The position numbers were made by a program, and so were the translations under genes. DNA of 64,000 bases. Source: Marinobacter sp. SS13-12 (GTDB taxonomy: Bacteria; Pseudomonadota; Gammaproteobacteria; Pseudomonadales; Oleiphilaceae). The notes beneath the pieces are model-generated. The model saw only the letters and a program-made list of their open reading frames with translations. It ran no database searches and was not told the origin of the DNA. Of the stretch, positions 17,315-30,057 are shown piece after piece. Location: assembly GCF_030227115.1 (NCBI RefSeq), contig NZ_JASSUA010000001.1:1860001-1924000 (forward strand), written 5' to 3'. How positions within the stretch are numbered: the first letter of the stretch is position 1; every line of letters starts with the position of its first letter.

Positions 17315-18745
17315 ATGTCCCGATCATTCTTTCCGGAAGCTAATCAGTGGAAGCGCCGTGATGTTCTACGGACGCTGTTCTTCACTGCCGGCGCGGTGGG
17401 TTCTGCGTCCTGGCTGGTCGGCTGTGGTGGCTCTGATTCCACCGCCGCTGCACCTACCCCTGGTATTGGTGACGTGCCCGATGGCGAGGAGCTTCCCGAG
17501 ATTGTAGATGAACTCCTTGGACGCTTTGCCGATATCGGTCCGTTGCAGGATGCCGACATTCATGGCGTGCGATCCCCTCAAGGCTTTGCGACGCGCATTG
17601 TCGCGATCAACGGTGAGCTTCCCCAGCCTGAAGGAATGGACGCAAGCGCGCCGCAAACGGGCGGCATTGGTAACCAGCCCTGGCACATCTTTCCGGATGG
17701 TGGAGGCGTTGTGCCCCGTGAAAACGGCGGCTGGATCTACATCAGTAACAGTGAGGTTCCCGGAGCTGGCACGCTGGGGTTTACCTTCCCGGAGCTGGCG
17801 GGGCTTTCCACCGCTATTGAAGAGTTCACACCGGGGCTTGCCCAGGTGGGTACGCTGGTGTTCGATCCCGACGGCACAATTGTCGACTCCTATACAATCC
17901 TCAGCGGCACCACGTTCAATTGCGCGGGCTGCGTAACACCCTGGAATACCTGGCTGTCGTGTGAGGAGTTTCCCAACGGGCAGGTCTGGGAATGTGACCC
18001 TTACCAGCCTGGTGAAGGATTGGCGAGACCGACGCTGGGCTTTTTCTCCCATGAGGCGATTGCCATAGACCCGGGCGAGCGCATGCTGTATCTCACCGAG
18101 GATATGCCGGATGGTCGGTTCTACCGCTGGATTCCAGACCCTTCCGACTGGCCGGAGGGCAGTGACCGGGCTGCACTGCAATCGGGGCGCCTCCAGGTGC
18201 TGGCAGTGCGCGGAGAGGGCGTGGATGCAGCTCTGGACGCGCCTCAGGCGATTGAATGGCTTGACGTCCAGAATCCCCATGAGCCGCAACATGAGAATCG
18301 TCTGCCAGCTTCAACAGTGTTCGACGGAGGAGAGGGCGTCTGGTTCTTCAAGGGCATCGTCTACTTCGCCACCAAGGGTGACGACCGGATCTGGGCAGTG
18401 GATACCCTGTCACAGACCATTGAAGTCATTTATGACCGAGCCACTGCGGTTGCTCCAAACGACATTCTGTCCGGCGTGGATAACCTGTTCGTAACCACGC
18501 AGGGAGATATCCTCGTGGCAGAGGATGGTGGCGATATGCAGGTTGTGGTGATTCTGCCGGACGGCACTCTTAAGCCGCTGCTGCAGATAGTCGGGCAGGA
18601 CGCTTCGGAGGTTGCTGGGATCGCTTTTTCGCCGGATGGGCGTCGGATGTACTTTACATCGGATCGTGGGGGTAGAAACGGCGTTGGCGGATTTACCAAT
18701 GGGCTGGGAATGGTTTACGAGCTGATTCTGCCCAATGACCTGTGA
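17315..18745 (+). CDS. PhoX-like protein (DUF839)
   Basis: 476 residues starting at MSRSFFPEAN, with an aaggag site before ATG 17315. The N-terminal signal has KRRDVLRTLF followed by a hydrophobic run and LVGCGG, consistent with Tat export and a lipobox. The PhoX/DUF839 hallmarks are GGWIYISNSE, NCAGCVTPWNTWLSCEE, FSHEAIAIDPGERMLYLTED, and a late VAGIAFSPDGRRMYFTSDRGG beta-propeller repeat. PhoX enzymes are calcium- and iron-dependent phosphomonoesterases. This one is short for PhoX, so activity is less certain than for the protein at 33433. It forms a unit with the PhoD-like gene. Confidence 0.82.
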   Translation: MSRSFFPEANQWKRRDVLRTLFFTAGAVGSASWLVGCGGSDSTAAAPTPGIGDVPDGEELPEIVDELLGRFADIGPLQDADIHGVRSPQGFATRIVAINGELPQPEGMDASAPQTGGIGNQPWHIFPDGGGVVPRENGGWIYISNSEVPGAGTLGFTFPELAGLSTAIEEFTPGLAQVGTLVFDPDGTIVDSYTILSGTTFNCAGCVTPWNTWLSCEEFPNGQVWECDPYQPGEGLARPTLGFFSHEAIAIDPGERMLYLTEDMPDGRFYRWIPDPSDWPEGSDRAALQSGRLQVLAVRGEGVDAALDAPQAIEWLDVQNPHEPQHENRLPASTVFDGGEGVWFFKGIVYFATKGDDRIWAVDTLSQTIEVIYDRATAVAPNDILSGVDNLFVTTQGDILVAEDGGDMQVVVILPDGTLKPLLQIVGQDASEVAGIAFSPDGRRMYFTSDRGGRNGVGGFTNGLGMVYELILPNDL

Positions 18746-18752
18746 GCATGAT

Positions 18753-18783
18753 ATGGGGTCAGATGACAATCATCTGACCCCAT
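18753..18783. repeat. Perfect 14-bp hairpin of the TCTGACCCC type
   Basis: Arms ATGGGGTCAGATGA and TCATCTGACCCCAT are separated by only CAA. It lies between the convergent PhoX-like and AlkK-like genes, so it may act as a terminator in both directions, although no T-run follows. The GGGGTCAGA/TCTGACCCC arm is of a kind often seen as scattered extragenic palindromes in proteobacteria. Confidence 0.75.
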
Positions 18784-18806
18784 GGCCGGGCTTGCGCCGA
18801 TGATCC

Positions 18807-20450
18807 CTATTTCAACTGATCCCGGATCAGCTTCTTGTTGATCTTGCCAACACTGGTTTTCGGAATATCCTCAACAAAATCAATCTGGCCGGGGATGGCC
18901 CACTTGTTGATTTCGCCGGAATCCACGAACTGCTTCAGGTGGCTCTGGATATCTTCCAGGTTGGCTTCCTCACCAGGCTTCAGCGTCACCAGGGCATGGG
19001 GGCGTTCGCCCCATTTCTCATCAGGCACGCCAACCACTGCAGCGCCGGCAACCGCCGGGTGCTGGCTGATCAGGTTTTCCAGGTCCAGGGATGACAGCCA
19101 TTCACCGCCGGTCTTGATCACATCCTTGATGCGGTCCTTGATCACCAGGGTGTTGTCAGGCTCCATGCTGGCCACGTCACCGGTGTGCAGCCAGCCACCC
19201 TGCCAGAGTTCCTCGCCTTTTTCCGGCTCCTTGAAGTAGCTCTGGGTAAGCCAGGGCGCGCGGGCAACCACTTCGCCCTTGGCTTCGCCGTCGTGGGGCA
19301 CCGGGTTGCCTTCCGGGTCAACAATTTCAAGGTTGACCATGGGCACTGCGATGCCGGTCTTGATGCGCTTGGACGTCTGCTGCTCAAGCGGCAGCTCCAG
19401 GTCTTCCGGCTTGAGGTGGGTTACGCTCAGCAGTGGACAGGTTTCTGACATGCCATAACCGGTGTACATGGAGATGCCCAGTCTGGCGCCGGCGTCGCAC
19501 AGGCCCCGGGTAAGGGCGCTACCACCGATCAGTACATGCCAGTTGCTCAGGTCGGCGGTCTTGATGGATTCGGTGGCCATCATCATCTGCATCACTGTGG
19601 GGACACAGTGGGAGAAAGTGACCTTGTGCTCCTTGAGCAGATCCACCAGCAGCTCGGGCTCGTAGCGGCCGGGGTAAACCTGCTTGATGCCCATCATGGT
19701 AGCGGCGTAGGGCACACCCCAGGCATGAACGTGGAACATGGGGGTGACCGGCATATACACCGAGGAAGAGCGCAGCAGCGGGATCTCGTCGTAGGCGGAC
19801 AGGGAGCCGGTCATGGCCAGGGTGTGCAGGACCAGCTGCCGGTGGCTGAAGAAAACCCCCTTCGGATTACCGGTGGTGCCGGTGGTGTAGAAGGTGGTGG
19901 CAATGCTGTTCTCGTCAAAATCCGGGAAGTCGAACTGGGTGTCCGCCTTGCCCAGAAGCGACTCGTATTCACCGAGGGAATTGAGTGAGGTGGACTTCGC
20001 GCTCGGCTCGTCGCTTAGCTGAATGTAGTGTTTGACGGTTTTGATCTCGTCCTTCACGCCTTCCAGGATGGGCAGGAAGTCGTCATGGACCATGACCACA
20101 TCGTCTTCGGCATGGTTCATGGTGTAAACGATCTGTTCCGGCGACAGGCGCACGTTGACGGTGTGCAGGACCGCACCAATCATCGGAATGGCAAAGAAAC
20201 ACTCAAGGTAACGGGGCGTGTCCCAGTCCATAACGGCGATGGTGTCACCAGGTTTGACGCCGGCATCGGTCAGGGCGTTTGCCAGGCGATGGATGCGTTC
20301 AACCAGATCGGTGTAGGTGTATTTTGAACGGTTGGCGTAAACGATCTCCTGGTCAGGAGAGTACCTGGGGCCAGACATGAGCAGTTGCTTGATCAGCAGT
20401 GGATACTGATGGGCGTTGTCTGCCGGCGGCAGGATGCGGGTCTGTGCCAT
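18807..20450 (-). CDS. Medium/long-chain fatty acid-CoA ligase (AlkK-like)
   Basis: 547 residues starting at MAQTRILPPADNAHQYPLLIKQLL, the start usual in AlkK-type ligases; a TTG seven codons upstream is less likely because the aagagg site lies between. The adenylation motifs are complete: YTTGTTGNPKGVFFSHRQ, MFHVHAWGVPY, YGMSETCPLLS, GWLHTGDVA, KDRIKDVIKTGGEWLSS and the catalytic Lys in KTSVGKINKKLI. The enzyme activates fatty acids to acyl-CoA for beta-oxidation. AlkK itself serves alkane-derived acids in Pseudomonas; no alkane hydroxylase genes are in this window. Confidence 0.9.
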   Translation of the reverse strand: MAQTRILPPADNAHQYPLLIKQLLMSGPRYSPDQEIVYANRSKYTYTDLVERIHRLANALTDAGVKPGDTIAVMDWDTPRYLECFFAIPMIGAVLHTVNVRLSPEQIVYTMNHAEDDVVMVHDDFLPILEGVKDEIKTVKHYIQLSDEPSAKSTSLNSLGEYESLLGKADTQFDFPDFDENSIATTFYTTGTTGNPKGVFFSHRQLVLHTLAMTGSLSAYDEIPLLRSSSVYMPVTPMFHVHAWGVPYAATMMGIKQVYPGRYEPELLVDLLKEHKVTFSHCVPTVMQMMMATESIKTADLSNWHVLIGGSALTRGLCDAGARLGISMYTGYGMSETCPLLSVTHLKPEDLELPLEQQTSKRIKTGIAVPMVNLEIVDPEGNPVPHDGEAKGEVVARAPWLTQSYFKEPEKGEELWQGGWLHTGDVASMEPDNTLVIKDRIKDVIKTGGEWLSSLDLENLISQHPAVAGAAVVGVPDEKWGERPHALVTLKPGEEANLEDIQSHLKQFVDSGEINKWAIPGQIDFVEDIPKTSVGKINKKLIRDQLK

Positions 20451-20623
20451 AACTCGATGCCTCTTTCTCAATTGTTTAATTTATAACGAGAAGAGTCCTA
20501 AATCTGACACAGTTTTACGTCAACGGAAACCTTTAACGGTTAAAAATAACGCAGAACCGGAGCCGCAGGTTTTTATTGGCCCGTGTGTCCCGTTCCGCGT
20601 TTCTCCGGAGTGATGTGCAGGTG

Positions 20624-20905
20624 TTATTCGTAGGTACACAGGTAAGCAGTGTCTACGTCGGTTTTTGCCTTGAAGCTGGCCTGTCCCGCTACCTCGAAAA
20701 ACTCGCCGGAACCATAGGTCATCCATTCATCCATACCTGGCAGCAGTACGGTAAGTGCGCCGCTGATGACGGTCATGGTTTCTTTTTTACTGGTGCCGAA
20801 TTCGTATTCGCCAGGACTGATCACGCCTACGGTGGCTGGCAGGGTGGAGGTCTGGAAGGCAATGGATTTGGCCTTTCCATCAAAATATTCATTCACGTTC
20901 AACAT
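20624..20905 (-). CDS. ppnP: Pyrimidine/purine nucleoside phosphorylase (DUF1255)
   Basis: 93 residues, a single small cupin domain of the PpnP (formerly YaiE) type: MLNVNEYFDGKAKSIAF, TVGVISPGEYEFGTSKKETMTVISG, and GSGEFFEVAGQASFKAK with CTYE at the end. The E. coli protein splits purine and pyrimidine nucleosides by phosphorolysis. A ggag-type ribosome site precedes ATG 20905. It is flanked by independent units, with about 100 bases to the mrp operon and 170 to the ligase. Confidence 0.93.
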   Translation of the reverse strand: MLNVNEYFDGKAKSIAFQTSTLPATVGVISPGEYEFGTSKKETMTVISGALTVLLPGMDEWMTYGSGEFFEVAGQASFKAKTDVDTAYLCTYE

Positions 20906-21001
20906 GAAAGCATCTCCTCATAATTGATGGGCGCACTATACGCGAAGTTGTATTGCCGCGTTGTGAAAAATCACCGCGGCAAACCTAAAAGAAGGGGACA
21001 C

Positions 21002-21415
21002 CTAGGGGTCTTCGGGTGACTCGGGTTCGGGCGGAGGTGTCACGCTCTCGGGGCTACCCTCATAGCCGCTGCTGAGCTTGTGTGTCTCGGCGTCGTAGTT
21101 TTCCCGGAGCTCGTCCTTGACGGTACCGTCCCAGAGGGTGGTTCCGGTAAAGTACCCGGCACGCCCGATAACATGGGCGGCGATGGGTGAGGTAATCAGG
21201 ATGAACACCACAATCGCAAACGCCCGGGCAAACACGATGCTGTCTGCGAAATAGAACGCCACACCGCCCATGGTGAACATGGCACCCATGGCACCGGCCT
21301 TGGTGGACGCATGCATGCGGGTGGGCAGGTCAGGCAGGCGAAGAATGCCAACGGCAGCAAGCAGCATGAATGCCGCCCCTGCGAGAAGCAGTACCGAGAC
21401 GATGATTTCAATCAT
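21002..21415 (-). CDS. mrpG: Na+/H+ antiporter subunit G
   Basis: 137 residues from ATG 21415, with a ggaggtcgcagga site; the longer frame start at 21448 falls inside mrpF. Three membrane helices carry the MrpG pattern: VGILRLPDLPTRMHASTKAGAMG and ITSPIAAHVIGRAGY. The C-terminus is an acidic and proline-rich cytoplasmic tail (about 45 residues) ending PPPEPESPEDP. It is the last gene of the seven-gene antiporter operon and overlaps mrpF by eight bases. Confidence 0.92.
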   Translation of the reverse strand: MIEIIVSVLLLAGAAFMLLAAVGILRLPDLPTRMHASTKAGAMGAMFTMGGVAFYFADSIVFARAFAIVVFILITSPIAAHVIGRAGYFTGTTLWDGTVKDELRENYDAETHKLSSGYEGSPESVTPPPEPESPEDP

Positions 21416-21680
21416 TCCTGCGACCTCCCCGTTCCAGGAAGCGGGCAAATCCTATGGCTGCCAGGAAGGCAGTCAGAGCGATGACGATGGCCACGTCCAG
21501 AAGGCTGGAGACTCCGGTATCGATCGCATGCACTCCGACATAACCCACCACAATGGAAGCCACCAACTCCAGGGCCACGACACGGTCTGGCAGTGAAGGC
21601 CCCCTGGTCAGGCGAATGAATGCGAACAGGAGCGCCAACGAGAGCATGAAATAGACAATGTTGATCACAAACGGAATCAC
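21408..21680 (-). CDS. mrpF: Na+/H+ antiporter subunit F
   Basis: 90 residues, three membrane helices, with the MrpF block RLTRGPSLPDRVVALELVAS. It starts with GTG at 21680 after a ggag site, eleven bases from the end of mrpE. Its end overlaps the mrpG start. Confidence 0.92.
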   Translation of the reverse strand: MIPFVINIVYFMLSLALLFAFIRLTRGPSLPDRVVALELVASIVVGYVGVHAIDTGVSSLLDVAIVIALTAFLAAIGFARFLERGGRRND

Positions 21681-21691
21681 GTATTGGCTCC

Positions 21692-22165
21692 TTAGCGCAA
21701 GATCTTCAGGATTCGGTGCTCGAGTTCCCTGAGGTCCTGCCGCAACTGTTCTTCATCCTGGAGGAACATGGCATGAATGAAAAGCACCTGACGGTCGTCC
21801 GACACGTCCAGGCTCAGGGTTCCCGGTGTCAGGGAGATCACGCTGCTCAGGAACATGATCTCGACGTCGGTATGGGCCTCAAGACGAAATGCAATCACAC
21901 CGGGTCTCATATACCAGACCGGCGTGGCGACGTCATAGGCAACGCGGAAGTTGGCTTTGACCAGTTCTTTCACAAAAAACACCAGAAACGCCGCCACCCG
22001 GGGGATACGGCTTGAATAGCCCTTGAGCACGGGGACCTGCCTTTGCAGGACCATCAGCGCCAGGTAGGCAAAGAAGAAACCCGCCAGGAAGTTCATCGCC
22101 GAGAAGTTGCCACTCAGGGCCACCCAGGCCAGTGCCAGCATGATGTTCCAGAAGAATCCGATCAT
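21692..22165 (-). CDS. mrpE: Na+/H+ antiporter subunit E
   Basis: 157 residues with two or three N-terminal membrane helices and a cytoplasmic domain. MrpE traits are FWNIMLALAWVALSGNFSAMNFLAGF near the start, FVKELVKANFRVAYDV, and FLSSVISLTPGTLSLDVSDDRQVLFIHAMF. It overlaps mrpD by four bases (ATGA) with a gggaggtg site in the mrpD end. Confidence 0.92.
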   Translation of the reverse strand: MIGFFWNIMLALAWVALSGNFSAMNFLAGFFFAYLALMVLQRQVPVLKGYSSRIPRVAAFLVFFVKELVKANFRVAYDVATPVWYMRPGVIAFRLEAHTDVEIMFLSSVISLTPGTLSLDVSDDRQVLFIHAMFLQDEEQLRQDLRELEHRILKILR

Positions 22166-23676
22166 TGTTGCGCACCTCCCAGAACCGCTTCTATATAGAG
22201 CTCAGGGTTCATCAACTGGTCAGCCGCCATTTCCGCCAGTTCATAGATCGGCTGACCGTTAAGGCCAATATACAGGGTGCAGGCAGCAAGGCCGACGACC
22301 GGTACGTGGTAGGCCCAGTTGTGACCGGTTTTCACGTCGCCCCTCAAAAGGCTCAGGGACTTGACGTGTTCTGGCGTTTTCTTCCAGAACACCTCCGCCC
22401 AGATCTTGATCATGGAGTAGAGCGTCAGCAGGCCAACCAGCAGGGCTATGCCGGTCACAACATAGGCTTCTGCTTCCAGGCCGGCGCGGATCACAACGAA
22501 TTTTGCAAAGAACCCGGACAGGGGCGGAATACCGGCCAGTGACAGGGCAGGAATCAGGAACAGCAGGGCGAGCATTGGCCGCTCTTTGTAGACGCCGCCA
22601 AGATCCTTCAGTTCGTAGCTGCCGAGCAGCCGGTAAACAATACCACTGACCAGGAACAGATTCGTCTTAACGATGATGTGGTGCATGATATAGAACACGC
22701 CGCCAATGATGGCCAGCGGGGTGAACAGGGCAAGTCCCAGAATCATGTAGCCGATCTGGCTGACGATATGGAACGACAGAATCCTGCGGAACTCGAACTG
22801 GGCCGCAGCCCCGAGAACACCTGTCAGCATGGTGAGCGCAGCGGCCCACAGCAGAATCGTGTGGGTGTACTCCACATCCTGGGTAAAGATCAGGGTGAAT
22901 ACCCGGTACAGGGCGTAGACACCCACCTTGGTCAGCAGCCCGGCAAACAGGGCAGAAACCGCCACCTGTGGAGTGTGATAGGAAGCTGGCAACCAGAAAA
23001 ACAGTGGAAAGGCGGCCGCCTTGATGCCAAAGGACACCATGAACATCATGGATACCACCGTGACCATGCCGGGGTCTTCCAGTGTGGCCACTTTCTGGGC
23101 GATATCCGCCATGTTGAGCGTACCAACGGTTCCGTAAAGCAGGCCCACCGCTGACAGGAAAATCGCGGAAGAAAACAGGTTCAGGGTGACGTATTTGATC
23201 GCCCCTTCCATCTGCGCCCGTTCGCCCCCCAGAGTGAGCAGAGCAAAAGAGGCGAGCAGCATCACCTCAAACCAGACGAACAGGTTGAAAATGTCACCAG
23301 TCAGGAAAGAACCCGAAACCCCGGCCAGCAGCAGGTGCATCAGGGGATAATAACCGAATTTCTCATGCCCGCTGGGTGTGGACGCCAGTGAGTAGATGGC
23401 GATGGCAAGACCGATGATGCCGGTCAACACGATCATGATGGCACTGAGCAGGTCGGAGACAAACACAATGCTGAAGGGTGCTGGCCAACTGCCCATTTCC
23501 ATCACCAGGAACCCCTGGTCAATGGTTGAGCGCAGCAGCCAGACACTGGCAGCGAGCAAAAGGCCAGTAGCCAGAACCGCCAGGATGCGCTGATAGCGAA
23601 CCGAGCGCCACAGTGCCACGGACAGGGCGCCGGAAATCAGCGGAATAAGAATCGGGAGGACGAGTTCCAGGTTCAA
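22162..23676 (-). CDS. mrpD: Na+/H+ antiporter subunit D (NuoN/NuoM-like)
   Basis: 504 residues with about 14 membrane helices. It belongs to the proton-translocating family shared with complex [14 protein letters not shown] carries the conserved Glu, and [22 protein letters not shown] and [17 protein letters not shown] the conserved lysines. It appears to start with TTG at 23676, overlapping the mrpC stop (TTGA) with an aagga site ahead; the next possible starts are far inside the first helix. Confidence 0.93.
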   Translation of the reverse strand: MNLELVLPILIPLISGALSVALWRSVRYQRILAVLATGLLLAASVWLLRSTIDQGFLVMEMGSWPAPFSIVFVSDLLSAIMIVLTGIIGLAIAIYSLASTPSGHEKFGYYPLMHLLLAGVSGSFLTGDIFNLFVWFEVMLLASFALLTLGGERAQMEGAIKYVTLNLFSSAIFLSAVGLLYGTVGTLNMADIAQKVATLEDPGMVTVVSMMFMVSFGIKAAAFPLFFWLPASYHTPQVAVSALFAGLLTKVGVYALYRVFTLIFTQDVEYTHTILLWAAALTMLTGVLGAAAQFEFRRILSFHIVSQIGYMILGLALFTPLAIIGGVFYIMHHIIVKTNLFLVSGIVYRLLGSYELKDLGGVYKERPMLALLFLIPALSLAGIPPLSGFFAKFVVIRAGLEAEAYVVTGIALLVGLLTLYSMIKIWAEVFWKKTPEHVKSLSLLRGDVKTGHNWAYHVPVVGLAACTLYIGLNGQPIYELAEMAADQLMNPELYIEAVLGGAQQ

Positions 23677-24020
23677 GTGTCCGTATCCTTCATCTGGTCG
23701 AGGTCATCGGTTCCCACTACTTCATACGCGCGGCGTATAAGAACCACTGCGAAGGCCAGGACGCCGAAGGCGATAACGATGGCAGTCAGTATCAGTGCCT
23801 GGGGTAACGGGTCAGCAACCACACCCAGAGGCGCATCAGCACCTTCCGGAAGCAGGGGAGGCGCTCCCCTGGTCATGCCGGAGACGACAAAAATGAGAAG
23901 GTTGGCAGCGTTGCTCAGCATTATCAGGCCGATGACCAGTTTGACAATGGAGCGTCGCAGCATCATGTAAATCGCTGCCGCGAAAAGGATGCCGACGACG
24001 TAAGCCATCAGACTTTCCAT
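23673..24020 (-). CDS. mrpC: Na+/H+ antiporter subunit C (NuoK-like)
   Basis: 115 residues with three helices. The NuoK-like signature [21 protein letters not shown] and [18 protein letters not shown] are clear. A strong aggaggg site precedes ATG 24020. There are 46 bases to the mrpB stop, the largest gap in the operon. Confidence 0.93.
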   Translation of the reverse strand: MESLMAYVVGILFAAAIYMMLRRSIVKLVIGLIMLSNAANLLIFVVSGMTRGAPPLLPEGADAPLGVVADPLPQALILTAIVIAFGVLAFAVVLIRRAYEVVGTDDLDQMKDTDT

Positions 24021-24066
24021 AACGGCCCTCCTTTTGAAAAGATGTACTGGATTTCAATAGCCTGGT

Positions 24067-24492
24067 TCATTCATCCGACTCCATCAGGTTGATAACAAAC
24101 GTCATGATGGTGCCAAGGACGGCCGCGTAAACGCCAATATCAAAAATCAGTGGCGTTGACAGCTTGAGGTAGCTACCGCCGGGAAGCGGCAGCTCCCACC
24201 AGTGAGCGGTCAGCATGGGCTGGCCTGCCAGAAACGCAGGAATGGTCGAGGCGATGGCGAACAACAGCCCGGCAGCCAGGAGATCCCTGGGGGCGACCCG
24301 AAGGATGCGGCGAGTGGGTTCCGAGCCAAACGCAAAGGCGTAGAGCACAAAGGCACTCGCCGCTACCAGTCCGCCAATGAAACCGCCACCGGGCTCGTCG
24401 TGGCCGCGGAGCAGCAGGAAGACGGAGAACATAAGCTGCAACGGCATGATAAACAGTGCAGCGGTGTGCAGAATCAGGGTGTTGGATTTCAT
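24067..24492 (-). CDS. mrpB: Na+/H+ antiporter subunit B
   Basis: 141 residues with four helices. MrpB traits: FSVFLLLRGHDEPGGGFIGGLVAASAFVLYAFAFG and STPLIFDIGVYAAVLGTI. It overlaps mrpA by four bases. A separate mrpB alongside a full-length mrpA places the cluster with seven-gene (group 1 type) Mrp operons. Confidence 0.92.
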   Translation of the reverse strand: MKSNTLILHTAALFIMPLQLMFSVFLLLRGHDEPGGGFIGGLVAASAFVLYAFAFGSEPTRRILRVAPRDLLAAGLLFAIASTIPAFLAGQPMLTAHWWELPLPGGSYLKLSTPLIFDIGVYAAVLGTIMTFVINLMESDE

Positions 24493-26795
24493 GATTTGTA
24501 CTGATCCTCCGCCCTCAGTTTGATCATTGAAAGCACGCCGAGGGCGGCCAGTGACAGAACGAAGATCTCGCCCAGTGTATCCAGAGCCCGGAAATCCACC
24601 AGAATGACGTTGACGATGTTACGCCCATGGCCCAGCGTCCCACTGTTCTCGACGTAGTAGCTCGAGATACTTTCGAAGTATTGAACATCCAGTGCGGCGA
24701 GAATCAGCAGTGTCATCACCACGCCAGCAAACGTAGCTACCGCAAGGTCGCGGTATCGTTCGAACGGCGAGGACAGGTTGACGAATTCCGGCAGCTTGAA
24801 CAGCACCAGCACCAGAAGGATGACGGTCAGCGTTTCCACCAGCAGTTGGGTAATGCCCAGGTCAGGCGCGCTGAACAGTATAAAGGTGAGGGCAACGCCG
24901 AAGCCAAGTACACCCATCGAAGCCACCGAGCCCAGGCGGGAGTGGGTGGTGCTGGCAAAAGTGGCAGCGGCAACGAGCAGCAGAGCAATGCCCCACTCAT
25001 AGAAGTAACTGTCAGTCAGATCCAGGGTCAGATTGATGCCATGGTGGGTCAGCAGGGTGTACCCGGTGAGGCCGAAGGTCACCGCTACCAGCAGCAGCAG
25101 GTACAAACCGAGCACTCCGTTCTGCAATACCCGGGTCTGCCAGGCAGCAACAATGGTGATGCCTTCCATAAAGCGGAAGTACCCCGCCTCCGGGCCAAAC
25201 CGGGCGGCGGAGGTATTGATGGCATAAATCGATGGCTGCAGCCGGTTCCAGCCGGTCAGCAGGCTCAGGCCCAGTGCCAGGCTTCCGATGGATAATATCA
25301 GTGGCACGTTGACGCCGTGCCAGAGCGCCAGATGGGTTTCTACCGAAGCACCATAGACGCTGCCTACGGCAGACTGTAGCAGCGCTCCCTCGGGAAGGAA
25401 CGGAGCGAGGCCGAATATCAGGGCAGTCACTGACAGTACCGCAGGGCCAATCAGCATACCGAAGGGCGCCTCGTGAGGGGTTTTCGGTGTATTGCCGACC
25501 TGACCGAAGAAAGGCTTGATGGCCACCAGGCCCGCAACGCCGACAATCAGCACCGCAGCAGCAACGGCTACCGTGGTCAGACCGGCGGACCAGAGCGGGG
25601 AGTCCAGCAATGACTCAAACAGCAGTTCCTTGGCGATAAACCCGAACAGGGGTGGCAGGCCCGCCAGGGACAACGCTGCCAGGCATGCGATCACCGCGGT
25701 TACCGGCATGGCCTTTTTCAGGCCGCCCATGCGGGTGATGTCCTTGGTGCCGGTTTCGTGATCCAGGGCGCCAGCGATCATGAACAGCGCCCCTTTGTAC
25801 AGCGAATGCGCCACCAGGAAACAGATAAAGGCAGTCAGGGCGAGTTCGGTGCCCACGCCAATCAGCATCGTGAGGGTACCAAGGGCCATGATGGTGGAGT
25901 AGGCGAGGACTTTCTTGATACCGGTACTGCAGAAGGCCAGGTAGGCACCGGTAAACATGGTGGCGGCACCGAACAGCATCAATGCCTGACTCCAGAGTTC
26001 GCCCTCCCCCAGAGAGGGATTCAGGCGGGCCATCAGGTATACGCCGGCTTTCACCATGGTAGCGGAGTGCAGGAAGGCGGAAACCGGCGTGGGTGCCGCC
26101 ATGGCGTTGGGCAGCCAGAAGTGGAACGGCACCTGGGCGGATTTGGTAAAGCATCCCGCAAGGATGCAGATGACCGCCCCTGTGTAGAAGACGTGTTCAT
26201 GGAGGGCCAGGTCCGACGCAAGGATTTCAGCCAAGGAGTAACTGCCAGTCATGATCGACAGAAGAATCAGCCCCGCCATCAGTACGAGGCCGCCGCCGGC
26301 GGTGACAAACAGGCCCTGAAGCGCACATTTTCGGGCCTCCATGTCTTCATGGTTGAAGCCGATCAGCATGTAGGAGGTGATACTGGTGAGTTCCCAGAAC
26401 ACGAACAGCGAAACCAGGTTGTCAGAAAGCACCAGTCCCAGCATGGAGGCCATGAAGGACAACATGATCACGAAGAAACGTGCCAGGTATTTATGGCCAG
26501 CGAGGTAGGCGCCGGCATAAATCAGGATAAACGTGCCGATGCCGCTGATCATCAGGGCAAACACCAGGGAAAGGCCGTCAACCAGAAAGTTCAGGTTGAT
26601 GCCCAGGCCCGGTATCCAGGCATATTCCAGAACCAGCGAACCATTGGCCTGGATTTCCGGAATCAGGCTGGCGAAATAGGCAGTCAGGCTGGCGGGCAGT
26701 ATCGCGAGCGTCCAGCCGATGTACCTGCCCGTTACCCGGTGTAGCGCCGGTGCCACTATTGCCAGCAGAAATCCTGATAACACAGCCAGTAGCAT
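24489..26795 (-). CDS. mrpA: Na+/H+ antiporter subunit A (NuoL-like plus C-terminal extension)
   Basis: 768 residues, normal MrpA length. The NuoL-like part holds LVSLFVFWELTSITSYMLIGF with the conserved Glu, KSAQVPFHFWLPNAMAAPTPVSAFLHSATMVKAGVYL, and SLYKGALFMIAGALDHETGT. The last 200 residues form the MrpA-specific extension (FSAPDLGITQLLVETLTVILLVLVLF). MrpA-G together exchange cytoplasmic Na+ for external H+ and are important for salt and alkali tolerance. The first gene of the operon; 234 bases separate it from the crotonase gene, which runs the same way. Confidence 0.94.
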   Translation of the reverse strand: MLLAVLSGFLLAIVAPALHRVTGRYIGWTLAILPASLTAYFASLIPEIQANGSLVLEYAWIPGLGINLNFLVDGLSLVFALMISGIGTFILIYAGAYLAGHKYLARFFVIMLSFMASMLGLVLSDNLVSLFVFWELTSITSYMLIGFNHEDMEARKCALQGLFVTAGGGLVLMAGLILLSIMTGSYSLAEILASDLALHEHVFYTGAVICILAGCFTKSAQVPFHFWLPNAMAAPTPVSAFLHSATMVKAGVYLMARLNPSLGEGELWSQALMLFGAATMFTGAYLAFCSTGIKKVLAYSTIMALGTLTMLIGVGTELALTAFICFLVAHSLYKGALFMIAGALDHETGTKDITRMGGLKKAMPVTAVIACLAALSLAGLPPLFGFIAKELLFESLLDSPLWSAGLTTVAVAAAVLIVGVAGLVAIKPFFGQVGNTPKTPHEAPFGMLIGPAVLSVTALIFGLAPFLPEGALLQSAVGSVYGASVETHLALWHGVNVPLILSIGSLALGLSLLTGWNRLQPSIYAINTSAARFGPEAGYFRFMEGITIVAAWQTRVLQNGVLGLYLLLLVAVTFGLTGYTLLTHHGINLTLDLTDSYFYEWGIALLLVAAATFASTTHSRLGSVASMGVLGFGVALTFILFSAPDLGITQLLVETLTVILLVLVLFKLPEFVNLSSPFERYRDLAVATFAGVVMTLLILAALDVQYFESISSYYVENSGTLGHGRNIVNVILVDFRALDTLGEIFVLSLAALGVLSMIKLRAEDQYKS

Positions 26796-27029
26796 GTTGA
26801 GATTGCGCTCCAGTCAGGCCCGTTAAAGTCGGCTGGATCGCTCCGGGGCTGGAGACGGATCCACAGGGAATGTTGACTACTACCCTGTATTCAGACGCCT
26901 GAGAGCCTATCCGACACCTTGATTAAAGGCAAGACAGGTTGCAGGCCGCCTGACTACAAGACTAGACACCTCCATACGGTTTTGCAGAGCTGTCGGACCA
27001 GTGAGAAACCACGCTATCACCAATAGCGG

Positions 27030-29969
<2,940 letters not shown>

Positions 29970-30057
29970 CCGTATGGACAATTTTGGTCACAAAGTGAGC
30001 GCCTTTATCACTCCGGCGTTAGTGGCAGTCAGGTACCGTTACAGTCCTGGCTGCCCG

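Noticed and set aside
25758..26744. A 328-codon open frame antisense to mrpA
   Set aside because: Composition is Gly/His/Gln-rich, typical of antisense to membrane-protein codons, with no family resemblance.
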